Shown here: positions 27,607 through 36,263 of the stretch, piece by piece
How the letters are laid out: the number at the start of each line of letters is the position of its first letter
How positions within the stretch are numbered: the first letter of the stretch is position 1
Origin: Burkholderia sp. WSM2232
GTDB taxonomy: Bacteria; Pseudomonadota; Gammaproteobacteria; Burkholderiales; Burkholderiaceae
Length of the DNA stretch: 64,000 bases
Direction: 5' to 3'
NCBI RefSeq assembly: GCF_000472545.1
Contig: NZ_AWZV01000009.1
Span: forward strand, 185,800-249,799
Notes under the pieces: generated by a model
Told to the model about the DNA's origin: nothing
Database searches by the model: none
The model's input: only the letters and a program-made list of their open reading frames with translations
Program-made: the position numbers and the translations under genes

Positions 27607-29121
27607 ATGTTTTTCGATGAGCTAAGCAATGACGAATGGGCGCTGCTGGCAGCGCTTGTCTCCGATGAGCCGGCCGTCCGTCTGAACCGACGCGGGCGGC
27701 CCCGCGCCGACCCACGTGTGGTGGCCAATGCGGTGTTGTGGATCCTCACTACCGGAGAGCCCTGGTCGAAGCTGCCGGGCCGTTATCCGTCGGGTCCCAC
27801 CTGCCGGCGCCGTTTCGAAGAATGGCAACTGAACGGTACGCTGCTGGAAATGGTCCGGCTTCTGTCCAGGACCGGCCGCAAGTTCGCGTATGTTCCTCAA
27901 CCGGCGCCGCCCGTCGCGGCCAAACCGGCTACGCCGGCTGCGGAAGCACCCACCGCGCGCGACGAGAGTCCGCGCGGCGTATCGTGGAAGAGTCCCGAAT
28001 CATGGCAGGCGCCCGGTACGGGCGGCAACGCGTCCAACGCGCTGCACGCGGCTCAGGCGTCCCAACTGCGGGCCTGGCGTTCGGCTGATCCTATCGCGGA
28101 CATCACGCGTCAACTGGCAGGCTTCGACCATGGCGCGTCCGCTGCGGCGCAAGCCACACAAGATGCGTCGACCGAACGGGCTGCTCAAGCCGTCCATGTC
28201 ACCCATGCAGCACATGCACCCGTGCCGCGCGCGCCGGCTCTGCCGACGCCATCCGTTGCTTACGCGCCGCGCCCGCCGCTGCGCGCCGACCTGCGCGCGA
28301 TGAACGAAGCCGGCGCAGTCGGTGCCGCCATGCAGGGGCTGGATTCGGCCATTGCATCGGCACGCGGAATCTCGGGACACGCGTTGCAGCGCAGCCCGCT
28401 GTCGACAAGCCTCGCACCGCGCGGCCGGCAGGTGGCCGAACGCCACGGCTATCTGATCTACGTGGCCGCCGAGCGCGTGCCCAATGCGATGTATCGCGCA
28501 TGGGCGGAAATCATGAAAGACGGCAAGCGCGTCGAGCGGTCCGGTCTCGTCGGTCCGCGCTTCGCCGACGCAGACTCAGCCGAGCAGTATGCGTTCGAGT
28601 GGGCGGCGCAGTGGATCGACCGCGAATGCGCGACGCTGGCGGCTGCGCGAGCAGTTCAGGCAACCCAAGCCCCGGAGGCGGCGCTGCCATTGCGCGCACC
28701 GCAGCCACCCGCCATGTCGATGCATGTACCGCTGCACCGGTCCGCGCCGATTGCTCCGATTGCTCCAATTGCTCCGGGCGCGCTGAGCGCATCGGCCGCG
28801 TCGACGGCTCACGCGCCCTATGCCGCGCCGCAGGCCGGTTACATGTCGGGCATGCGTCATGTGGCGGAGCAGGTTGCCGTGCATCACGGCGCGCCGTTGC
28901 ATGGTTCGTTGAATGCGTTTCGTGGCCCGCTGCGTCGTTACGCGGGGGAGCACGCCGTAGGCGCAGTGGCAGGCCCAGTGAACCTGAACGCGGCAAGCAG
29001 CCCGGCCGCTGCCGCAACTATCGCCAATGCGGCCAATGCGGCAGCAGCACTCGCAGCAACCGAACGCGACAAGGCGGAGCGTTATCCGTCGCACACAGAA
29101 CTCATCTCCCACGCGGGATGA
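27607..29121 (+). CDS. transposase-derived (DUF4096) N-terminal domain protein with Ala/Pro-rich linkers
   Basis: This encodes about 504 residues. Residues 1-95 match the N-terminal DNA-binding region of IS5-group transposases (DUF4096): LSNDEWALLAALVSDEP, NRRGRPRADPRVVANAVLW, GEPWSKLPGRYPSGPTCRRR. The rest of a transposase, the DDE catalytic domain, is absent. Instead there is a long Ala/Pro/Gln-rich linker, then a compact globular segment near residues 278-345 (HGYLIYVAAERVPNAMYRAW, FADADSAEQYAFEWAAQWID). A second low-complexity tail carries runs such as IAPIAPIAPG. No terminal inverted repeats flank it. It lies next to bceA at the edge of the exopolysaccharide locus. A DNA-binding regulator is the best guess, unproven. 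Confidence 0.75.
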   Translation: MFFDELSNDEWALLAALVSDEPAVRLNRRGRPRADPRVVANAVLWILTTGEPWSKLPGRYPSGPTCRRRFEEWQLNGTLLEMVRLLSRTGRKFAYVPQPAPPVAAKPATPAAEAPTARDESPRGVSWKSPESWQAPGTGGNASNALHAAQASQLRAWRSADPIADITRQLAGFDHGASAAAQATQDASTERAAQAVHVTHAAHAPVPRAPALPTPSVAYAPRPPLRADLRAMNEAGAVGAAMQGLDSAIASARGISGHALQRSPLSTSLAPRGRQVAERHGYLIYVAAERVPNAMYRAWAEIMKDGKRVERSGLVGPRFADADSAEQYAFEWAAQWIDRECATLAAARAVQATQAPEAALPLRAPQPPAMSMHVPLHRSAPIAPIAPIAPGALSASAASTAHAPYAAPQAGYMSGMRHVAEQVAVHHGAPLHGSLNAFRGPLRRYAGEHAVGAVAGPVNLNAASSPAAAATIANAANAAAALAATERDKAERYPSHTELISHAG

Positions 29122-29265
29122 GCGCGCAGTACCCCGCGGCTGTGGGAGCAACCGCCGCAGGTTCCCGCTTCATTCGCTGTATTACAACGCTGTCCCAACG
29201 CTGTTCCTGCAAGCGACCTGACGTACCAGATTCAGGGCGCAAGCGGCGGTACTGACCGGTGTGCG

Positions 29266-30831
29266 TTACTGGCGCCCATAAGTGTCGTCGAAGCGCACGA
29301 TATCGTCTTCGCCGAGATACGAACCGGATTGCACCTCGATCATTTCGAGCGGCATCTTGCCGGGGTTCTCGAGACGATGCGTGACGCCGAGCGGGATATA
29401 AGCGGATTCGTTTTCGGAGACGATAAAGCGCTCTTCACCTCGCGTGACGAGTGCAGTGCCGCGCACGACGATCCAATGTTCGGCGCGGTGATGATGCATT
29501 TGCAGCGAGAGGCGTGCGCCTGGTTTGACGACAATGCGCTTCACCTGAAAACGCTCACCCGTGTCGACGGAATCATAGTTCCCCCACGGGCGATGCACCT
29601 TTCGATGGTTGGCCGCTTCGAGGCCGCCTTCGCTGCGAATGCGGCCCACGATCTTCTTGACGTCCTGCACGCGCGATTTGTCCGCGACGAGAATCGCGTC
29701 GGCCGTTTCGACCACCACCAGGTCCTGGGTGCCCACGCAGGCAATCAGGCGTCCTTCTGAATGAGCGAAGGTGGAGGAGGCGCCTTCGAACATCACGCGC
29801 CCACGCCCTACGTTGCCGTCCGCGTCTTTCTCGGAGATGTCCCAGATCGCGTCCCATGAGCCCACGTCTGACCAGCCTGCCTGCAAGGGCACGACGACGC
29901 CCGCGGCGACGCTCTGATCGTGGCCAAGCTGTTCCATTACCGCGTAGTCGATCGAATTGGAAGGCGACGCGCCGAATGCGTCGCGCTGCAGGCGGAAAAA
30001 GTCGCCGTCTGCCTTGCCGCCGGCGTGGGCCGCTTCGCACGCTTCATAGATGGCCGGCTGGAAGTGACGGATCGCCTTGAGCCACGTCGACGCGCGCATG
30101 ATGAAAATGCCGCTGTTCCACCAGTATTCGCCCGATTCGACATAGCGTTGCGCCAGTTCGAGATGCGGCTTTTCGACAAAGCGGTCGAGCTTGTGCGCGG
30201 CGAGCGCAGCAGCGGTATCTGCATGATGCGCGTCCTGTGCTTCATCAGGATTGCCAGGCGTTGCAATGGTTGCGCCGATCCGGATATAACCGTAGCCCGT
30301 TTCGGCGCGCGTCGGCACGATGCCCATCGTGACGATCTGGCCCGCCGCCGCATGCTGCACGCCTGCGGCCACAGCCGCATGAAAGCCCTCGGCGTCGGTC
30401 ACCGCGTGGTCCGCGGGCATGATCACCATAATGCCGTCCTCGTCCTGCGCGGCGACCGACAGCGCGGCCACGGTCAGCGCGGGCGCGGTATCCCGGCCCA
30501 CCGGTTCGAGAATCAGGCGGGTCGGCTTGCCGATCGTGCGCAACTGCTCGGCGGTCGTAAAGCGCTGTTCTTCGTTCGCCACCACGACGAGCTGGCCGGT
30601 CAGCGGATAGCCGGCTTCGAGCCCGTCCAGACGACGCGTGGTGGATTGCAGCAGCGACTCTTCGCCTAGCAGACCGATCAGCTGCTTGGGGTGCTGTTCG
30701 CGCGACATCGGCCACAACCTCGTGCCGGAGCCGCCCGCCAGAATCACGGGATGCACCTTCAGTTTGACGTGCGCGCTGAGCGCTTCTGTGGGCCGGGTGT
30801 CGGCGGACGTAGCCGTAACCGGAGCTGTCAT
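29266..30831 (-). CDS. bceA: bifunctional mannose-1-phosphate guanylyltransferase / phosphomannose isomerase
   Basis: This 521-residue two-domain enzyme interconverts fructose-6-P and mannose-6-P and makes GDP-mannose from mannose-1-P. The nucleotidyltransferase domain starts with VILAGGSGTRLWPMSRE. The C-terminal type II PMI cupin contains QMHHHRAEHWIVVRGTA and ends with EIGxxxGEDDIVR-like SGSYLGEDDIVRFDD. It is transcribed away from bceB, the order seen for bceA in cepacian loci. GDP-mannose would feed mannose and deoxyhexose addition. The start follows a GAGGAG site. Confidence 0.94.
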   Translation of the reverse strand: MTAPVTATSADTRPTEALSAHVKLKVHPVILAGGSGTRLWPMSREQHPKQLIGLLGEESLLQSTTRRLDGLEAGYPLTGQLVVVANEEQRFTTAEQLRTIGKPTRLILEPVGRDTAPALTVAALSVAAQDEDGIMVIMPADHAVTDAEGFHAAVAAGVQHAAAGQIVTMGIVPTRAETGYGYIRIGATIATPGNPDEAQDAHHADTAAALAAHKLDRFVEKPHLELAQRYVESGEYWWNSGIFIMRASTWLKAIRHFQPAIYEACEAAHAGGKADGDFFRLQRDAFGASPSNSIDYAVMEQLGHDQSVAAGVVVPLQAGWSDVGSWDAIWDISEKDADGNVGRGRVMFEGASSTFAHSEGRLIACVGTQDLVVVETADAILVADKSRVQDVKKIVGRIRSEGGLEAANHRKVHRPWGNYDSVDTGERFQVKRIVVKPGARLSLQMHHHRAEHWIVVRGTALVTRGEERFIVSENESAYIPLGVTHRLENPGKMPLEMIEVQSGSYLGEDDIVRFDDTYGRQ

Positions 30832-31500
30832 GATGAACTCCTCGGGACTGGTTGAATGCGTCGAGTTTTATCACGAACATCGAATTCAATAAAAGCGCGT
30901 TAAATGAAAACTATATAAGGCGCGCGATAAAGACAGTGGCAGGATGAACAAAAAATGTCGCCGCGAATTTCTAAAAGCAAAAAATTACGGCGAAAAAGAA
31001 TGGCTAATTTTTTTACGCAGTCCTGTAAGCAGCCACGACCGCCGACAACCCGCCGGGACGCGCCCCTGAATCCGCCCGTCAAGCCTGCCAATCACAGCGA
31101 ATTCGCTTAAAAATGCAGCAGCCGGACTGTGTTTCCGGTAACAAATGCCGCACAAAATTGTTAAAAAATTCGGCACATTTGACCGATACATTTTGAGATT
31201 TTTGCGTCCTTGCGGCGCGAATTTTAATAACGCTTTATTGATGCCTGTAGAAGGACATTCACTCATTCCGAGACACGTTTTTCGCGGGCGGCCGAGCAAC
31301 CGGTTCAGCAAGGCGGAAAGCGGAATTGCAATTGGCACGGCTTTGATCGGTTGCGCGTCGGGCAATTAATTGCCGACGCGGCTACCGGCGTTGCGTGCGC
31401 CGCAGCCGGAGCGGGAACGAGCCTTCTTTTGAACAGCAACCGAGCGGGCAGCCGCCTAACCAACGGGATGGCACTTGACTGACGAACTGAGGGGCAGCGC
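30832..31500. promoter_or_regulatory. AT-rich divergent regulatory region between bceA and bceB
   Basis: About 670 bp with no gene, markedly AT-richer than the genes on both sides between 30880 and 31350. It holds GAATTGCAATTG at 31323-31334 and a perfect 14-bp palindrome GGCAATTAATTGCC at 31361-31374. It should carry the promoters of the long bceB-bceK transcript and of bceA. AT-rich gaps like this often bind H-NS-type proteins, which is inferred here. Confidence 0.6.
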
Positions 31501-32898
31501 ATGCTGAGCGTTCTATCGAGACTGATCGACATCGCGATGGTCGCGCTCGGCGCCGCCATTGCGGCGGCCGTGCACAGCGGCAAGACGATGTGGCTGGACG
31601 ATATGCAAAGCGTGTCGCTGGCCTTCGACGTGCTGCTCGTGGTCGTGTTCTTTCCCGCGCTCGGCATTTACCAGTCGTGGCGCGGCAAGCCGCTCTACGA
31701 CCTGCTGTGCCGCGTCGCGGGCGGCTGGATCATGGTCGAGGTCACCGGCGTGCTGATCAGCTTCAGCCTGCATCGCGCGGACAGTCTGTCGCGGCTGTGG
31801 CTCGTCTATTGGGCGCTTGCCACCATCGTGCTGCTGGTCGTGACCAAGGTGATCGTCTACTCGATCCTGCGCGGGCTGCGCCGAGAGGGCTTCAATCAGC
31901 GTGCGGTGGCGATTGTCGGCGGCGCGCCGTATGGACGTTTTCTGATCCAGCAGATGCGCAGCCGTCCGGAAGCGGGTTTTAGCCCCGTGGTCGTGTTCGA
32001 CGAGGACGGCACGATCAACCACTACGAAGACCCCGACGCGCTCGACTCGATAGAAGGCGTGCCGGTCGAGCGCGACTATCAGCGCATGATCCAGCTCGTA
32101 CGCCAGCGCGCAATTCGCGAGTTGTGGCTCGCGCTGCCGATTTCGAAGGAAAAGGAAATACATCGCATTGTGATGGATCTGCGCAACGACTTCGTGAACA
32201 TCCGCTTCATTCCGGATGTACGCAGCCTCACGCTTTTCAATCAGCCGATGGTGGAACTACTCGGCGTGCCGGCGATCAATCTGGCTGCCTCGCCGATCAC
32301 CGATTTGCGCGTGCTGCCCAAGCGCATTTTCGACCGGCTCTTCGCGCTTGCCGCGCTGACCGCGCTCGCGCCGGTCATGCTGGTGATCGCGGTGCTCGTC
32401 AAGCTGAGTTCGCCAGGTCCCGTGTTCTTCCGCCAGAAACGCAAGGGTATCGACGGACACGAGTTCGAGATCTACAAGTTCCGCTCGATGCGGGTGCACA
32501 AGGAAGAGGCCGGCAAGGTTACCCAGGCCACGCGCCGCGATCCGCGCATTACCGCGGTGGGCGCTTTCCTACGGCGCACGAGCCTCGACGAGTTGCCGCA
32601 ATTCATCAACGTGCTGCGCGGCGAGATGTCGGTGGTGGGGCCGCGCCCGCATGCGCTCGAACACGACGACATCTACAAGGATCTGGTGAAAGGCTACATG
32701 CATCGCTACCGGATCAAGCCGGGCATTACCGGCTGGGCGCAGATCAACGGCTACCGCGGCGAGACCGACCGCATCGAGAAAATGATGGGCCGCGTGAAGC
32801 TCGACCTGTACTACATGCAGCACTGGACCTTCTGGCTCGACATCAAGATCGTCGTGCTGACGCTGTGGAAGGGCTTTGTCGGCAGCAATGCATATTGA
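31501..32898 (+). CDS. bceB: undecaprenyl-phosphate glucose-1-phosphate transferase (priming)
   Basis: This 465-residue polyprenyl-phosphate hexose-1-phosphate transferase is an inner-membrane enzyme that attaches the first sugar to the lipid carrier. Four to five N-terminal membrane helices and a Rossmann-like CoA-binding fold precede the catalytic domain. The catalytic part begins after a further helix ([23 protein letters not shown] region). It has the signature [49 protein letters not shown] and [11 protein letters not shown]. It is the first gene of the bce-I transcript; bceC starts 32 bp downstream. Confidence 0.94.
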   Translation: MLSVLSRLIDIAMVALGAAIAAAVHSGKTMWLDDMQSVSLAFDVLLVVVFFPALGIYQSWRGKPLYDLLCRVAGGWIMVEVTGVLISFSLHRADSLSRLWLVYWALATIVLLVVTKVIVYSILRGLRREGFNQRAVAIVGGAPYGRFLIQQMRSRPEAGFSPVVVFDEDGTINHYEDPDALDSIEGVPVERDYQRMIQLVRQRAIRELWLALPISKEKEIHRIVMDLRNDFVNIRFIPDVRSLTLFNQPMVELLGVPAINLAASPITDLRVLPKRIFDRLFALAALTALAPVMLVIAVLVKLSSPGPVFFRQKRKGIDGHEFEIYKFRSMRVHKEEAGKVTQATRRDPRITAVGAFLRRTSLDELPQFINVLRGEMSVVGPRPHALEHDDIYKDLVKGYMHRYRIKPGITGWAQINGYRGETDRIEKMMGRVKLDLYYMQHWTFWLDIKIVVLTLWKGFVGSNAY

Positions 32899-32929
32899 AC
32901 ACCCACTCAAATTTCCTGCGAGGTAATAC

Positions 32930-34378
32930 ATGAACCTGACGATCATAGGTAGTGGCTACGTGGGCCTCGTGACGGGCGCCTGTCTGGCCGACATCGGCCA
33001 CGACGTGTTCTGTCTCGACGTCGATCAGCGCAAGATCGACGTGCTCAACGGCGGCGGTGTGCCGATTCATGAACCGGGTCTGCAGGAGATCATTGCGCGC
33101 AACCGCAAGGCCGGACGCCTGAGCTTTTCCACCGACGTGGAAGCGGCGGTCGCGCACGGCGACATCCAGTTCATCGCAGTGGGCACGCCGTCGGACGAAG
33201 ACGGCTCGGCGGATCTGCAATACGTGCTCGCCGCGGCGCGCAACATCGGTCGCCATATGACCGGCTTCAAGGTGATCGTCGACAAGTCGACGGTACCGGT
33301 CGGCACGGCTTCGCGAGTGCGTGAAGCGATCGCACAGGAGCTTCAGGCGCGCAATCTGAATCACATGTTCTCTGTCGTGTCGAACCCCGAGTTCCTGAAG
33401 GAAGGCGCCGCTGTCGAAGATTTCACGCGGCCCGACCGCATCGTGCTCGGCTGCGATGACGACGTGCCGGGCGAAAAGGCGCGCGAGTTGATGAAGCGTC
33501 TCTACGCGCCGTTCAATCGCAACCGCGAACGCACGCTGTACATGGACGTGCGCTCGGCGGAGTTCACCAAATACGCGGCGAACGCCATGCTCGCCACGCG
33601 CATCTCGTATATGAACGAGCTCGCGAATCTCGCCGATCGCGTCGGCGCGGACATCGAGGCGGTGCGCCGCGGCATCGGTTCGGACCCGCGCATTGGTTAC
33701 GACTTCCTGTACGCGGGTTGCGGCTACGGCGGTTCGTGCTTCCCGAAAGACGTGCAGGCGCTGATCCGCACGGCCGCCGATCACAACGCTAACCTGCGCA
33801 TTCTGGAAGCCGTGGAAGCGGTCAACGACACGCAGAAGAAGGTGCTCGGGCAGAAGATCGTCGCGCGTCTGGGCGAGGATCTGTCAGATCGCACGTTCGC
33901 CGTGTGGGGCCTCGCATTCAAGCCGAATACCGACGACATGCGCGAAGCGCCGAGCCGCCCGCTGATCGCGGAACTGCTGCGCCGCGGCGCGCGCGTAAAG
34001 GCGTACGACCCGGTCGCGATTGACGAATCGAAGCGCGTGTTCGCGCTCGACCTGAAAGAGGTGCCGCAGCAGCATGCGCGGCTTCAGTTCGTGAGCGAAG
34101 AGATGGAAGCAGCCGAGGGCGCCGACGCACTCGTGATCCTGACCGAGTGGAAGGTCTTCAAGAGCCCGGACTTCGCCGCGCTGAAAACCATGCTGAAAAC
34201 GCCGCTCATTTTCGACGGCCGCAACCTGTACGAGCCTGATGCATTGCTCGAACTCGGCATCGAATATCACGCGATCGGGCGGCAGCATGCGCTGCGCAAT
34301 GCGCCGGCCAGAGTCGGCACAAACGGCGTGCCGGTCATCGAGCCCGCTGCGCTCGCTGCGGCCCAGGCAGGCCACTGA
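32930..34378 (+). CDS. bceC: UDP-glucose 6-dehydrogenase
   Basis: This 482-residue enzyme oxidises UDP-glucose twice with NAD+ to UDP-glucuronate, the source of glucuronic acid in the polymer. The N-terminal Rossmann motif is [20 protein letters not shown]. The catalytic cysteine is in [16 protein letters not shown] near residue 263. The C-terminal domain contains [20 protein letters not shown] and a [12 protein letters not shown] segment. Together with galU at the other end of the locus it forms the UDP-sugar branch. Confidence 0.96.
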   Translation: MNLTIIGSGYVGLVTGACLADIGHDVFCLDVDQRKIDVLNGGGVPIHEPGLQEIIARNRKAGRLSFSTDVEAAVAHGDIQFIAVGTPSDEDGSADLQYVLAAARNIGRHMTGFKVIVDKSTVPVGTASRVREAIAQELQARNLNHMFSVVSNPEFLKEGAAVEDFTRPDRIVLGCDDDVPGEKARELMKRLYAPFNRNRERTLYMDVRSAEFTKYAANAMLATRISYMNELANLADRVGADIEAVRRGIGSDPRIGYDFLYAGCGYGGSCFPKDVQALIRTAADHNANLRILEAVEAVNDTQKKVLGQKIVARLGEDLSDRTFAVWGLAFKPNTDDMREAPSRPLIAELLRRGARVKAYDPVAIDESKRVFALDLKEVPQQHARLQFVSEEMEAAEGADALVILTEWKVFKSPDFAALKTMLKTPLIFDGRNLYEPDALLELGIEYHAIGRQHALRNAPARVGTNGVPVIEPAALAAAQAGH

Positions 34379-34592
34379 GCTGCCAGGTTGCTGCGCGCGC
34401 CGCTTGCATATGCGCTTTCATGTCGGCCTTCATGCCGCCTTCATGCCGCCTTTCGGGTCCGCTCACAGGCACGCCTTCGAGCCCGCTGTCAGGCTCAAGG
34501 CCGAGCTGGACGCCCAATGCCGACTGAACCGTACCTGCAAGCGCGCGCGCGAAAGCGCCGCGCCCCACAAGGAGCCCGCCAAGGAGCCCGCC

Positions 34593-35033
34593 ATGTTCGC
34601 CAACGTTCTGATTGTCTGCCACGCCAACGTGTGCCGTTCGCCCGCCGCTGAAATGCTGTTCAAGGCGCGCCAGGCGGCGGCGTCGTCCATCGCGTTCCAT
34701 TCGGCAGGCATTCGTGCGATGAACGGCCAGCGCATGGACCCGCTCATGCGGCGCCTGCTCGCCGAGCGCGGCGTCGCTTCGGGCCCGCATCACTCGCGGC
34801 GTCTGGACCGGCAGCTCGTGCGGTCCGCGGATCTCGTGCTCGTGAGCGAGCGCGCGCAGGTGAGCGAGGTCGAAGCGCTCGATCCGGCTTCGCGCGGCAA
34901 AGTTTTTCCGCTGGGCAAGTGGGAAGACGTCTGCGATGTCGCCGACCCCCACGGCGGCGAGGAATCCGCTTATCGGGAGAGTCTCGTGCTCATCGAACAT
35001 CTGGTCATGGGATGGCTGAAAAAAATATGCTGA
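34593..35033 (+). CDS. bceD: low molecular weight protein tyrosine phosphatase
   Basis: This 146-residue LMW-PTP would remove phosphate from the BceF tyrosine kinase. The catalytic loop is VCHANVCRSPAAE near residue 8 (C-X5-R-S), and the general acid is in DVADPHGGEE. Start 34593 is set by AAGGAG; the longer open frame from 34239 continues into bceC. Kinase and phosphatase pairs regulate polymer length in Wzy-type loci. The stop overlaps the beginning of the export gene. Confidence 0.93.
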   Translation: MFANVLIVCHANVCRSPAAEMLFKARQAAASSIAFHSAGIRAMNGQRMDPLMRRLLAERGVASGPHHSRRLDRQLVRSADLVLVSERAQVSEVEALDPASRGKVFPLGKWEDVCDVADPHGGEESAYRESLVLIEHLVMGWLKKIC

Positions 35034-36244
35034 CGAAAACACTCGCTACACACTCCTTCGCACGCGTGCGCGCGCAGCTTCCCGCCACGCTTTTGCTGAC
35101 GTCCTTTCTGTCGGCCTGCGCAACCGCACCGGGCAACTACCTCGATACGTCGCGCCTGAAAGACGACGGCCAGCACCAGAGCCAGGCCGCCGAAACCTAT
35201 CCGGTCCACGTGATCGACGCGAGCGTGGTCGCCGCCCAGGCCCAGGCCGAGGCGAACACGCCGCCGCGTCCGCTGCCCACCTCGACGTTCGCCGATCCGT
35301 CGCAATACGTCTACCGGCTCTCGCCGCAGGACATTCTCGGCATTACCGTGTGGGATCACCCTGAACTGACCACGCCGCAGGGCAGCACGCTGTCGGCGGG
35401 CGGCACCAGCACGCAGACCATCGCGGGCGCGTTGCAGCAGCCGTACACGGCTGCGTTGCCGGGGCAGGCCGATCCGTACGGGCAGACCATTGCCGCCGAC
35501 GGCACCATCTATTTCCCGTTCGTCGGCCGCATCAAGGCCGCGGGCAAAACCGTCGGCGAGCTGCGCGATCAGCTCGCAAGCGGCCTCGTGCGCTATATCC
35601 GCAATCCGCAGGTGGACGTGCGCGTGCTGTCGTATCGCGGCCAGAAAGTGCAGGTCACCGGCGAAGTGAAGACGCCGGGCCCGCTCGCGGTGAGCGACGT
35701 GCCGCTCACGCTCGTCGACGCGCTCACGCGCTCCGGCGGCACCACCGCCGACGCCGACATCCAGCGCGTGCGCCTTACGCGCAACAACAAGCTCTACGTG
35801 CTCGACGCGAACCGCATGCTCGACAGCGGCGACACCACGCAGAACGTGATGCTGCAAAACGGCGACGTGATCAACGTGCCGGACAGAAGCAACAGCCGCA
35901 TCTTCGTGATGGGCGAGGTGAAGACACCGATCCAGGTGCCGATGCTCAAAGGCCGCCTGACGATTGCCGACGCGCTCACCCAGGCAGGCGGCATTCTCGA
36001 CACCGACGCGAACCCGCGCCAGATCTTCGTGATGCGCGGCATGCGCGAGCATCCGACCACGCCCGACGTCTACCGCCTCGACATGACGCAGCCCGACGCA
36101 ATCATGCTGTCCGCGCAGTTCCAGTTGCAGCCGATGGACGTCGTGTATGTGGGCACCGCCGCATCGACCACGTTCAACCGCGTGTTGCAGCAGGTGTTGC
36201 CGAGCGTGCAGACGCTGTTCTACCTGAAACAACTGACGCGCTAA
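35027..36244 (+). CDS. bceE: outer-membrane polysaccharide export lipoprotein (OPX)
   Basis: This encodes about 405 residues with a signal peptide ending in the lipobox LSAC. It carries a polysaccharide export (PES) domain, with PSQYVYRLSPQDILGITVWDHPELTTPQG and IAADGTIYFPFVGRI, followed by two SLBB domains including VQVTGEVKTPGPLAV and VGTAAS. OPX proteins form the outer-membrane exit channel with the inner-membrane co-polymerase BceF. The ATG overlaps the end of bceD, so translation may be coupled; an ATG at 35012 is an alternative start. Confidence 0.9.
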   Translation: MLTKTLATHSFARVRAQLPATLLLTSFLSACATAPGNYLDTSRLKDDGQHQSQAAETYPVHVIDASVVAAQAQAEANTPPRPLPTSTFADPSQYVYRLSPQDILGITVWDHPELTTPQGSTLSAGGTSTQTIAGALQQPYTAALPGQADPYGQTIAADGTIYFPFVGRIKAAGKTVGELRDQLASGLVRYIRNPQVDVRVLSYRGQKVQVTGEVKTPGPLAVSDVPLTLVDALTRSGGTTADADIQRVRLTRNNKLYVLDANRMLDSGDTTQNVMLQNGDVINVPDRSNSRIFVMGEVKTPIQVPMLKGRLTIADALTQAGGILDTDANPRQIFVMRGMREHPTTPDVYRLDMTQPDAIMLSAQFQLQPMDVVYVGTAASTTFNRVLQQVLPSVQTLFYLKQLTR

Positions 36245-36263
36245 CCAGACCCGGGATCGAATT

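Noticed and set aside
27544..29121. Active insertion sequence
   Set aside because: Only the transposase head domain is present; no DDE domain, terminal inverted repeats or target duplication were seen.
31331..31345. Sigma-54 promoter before bceB (TGGCACGGCTTTGA)
   Set aside because: The -12 GC is missing at the required 10-base spacing from GG, so it fails the basic test.
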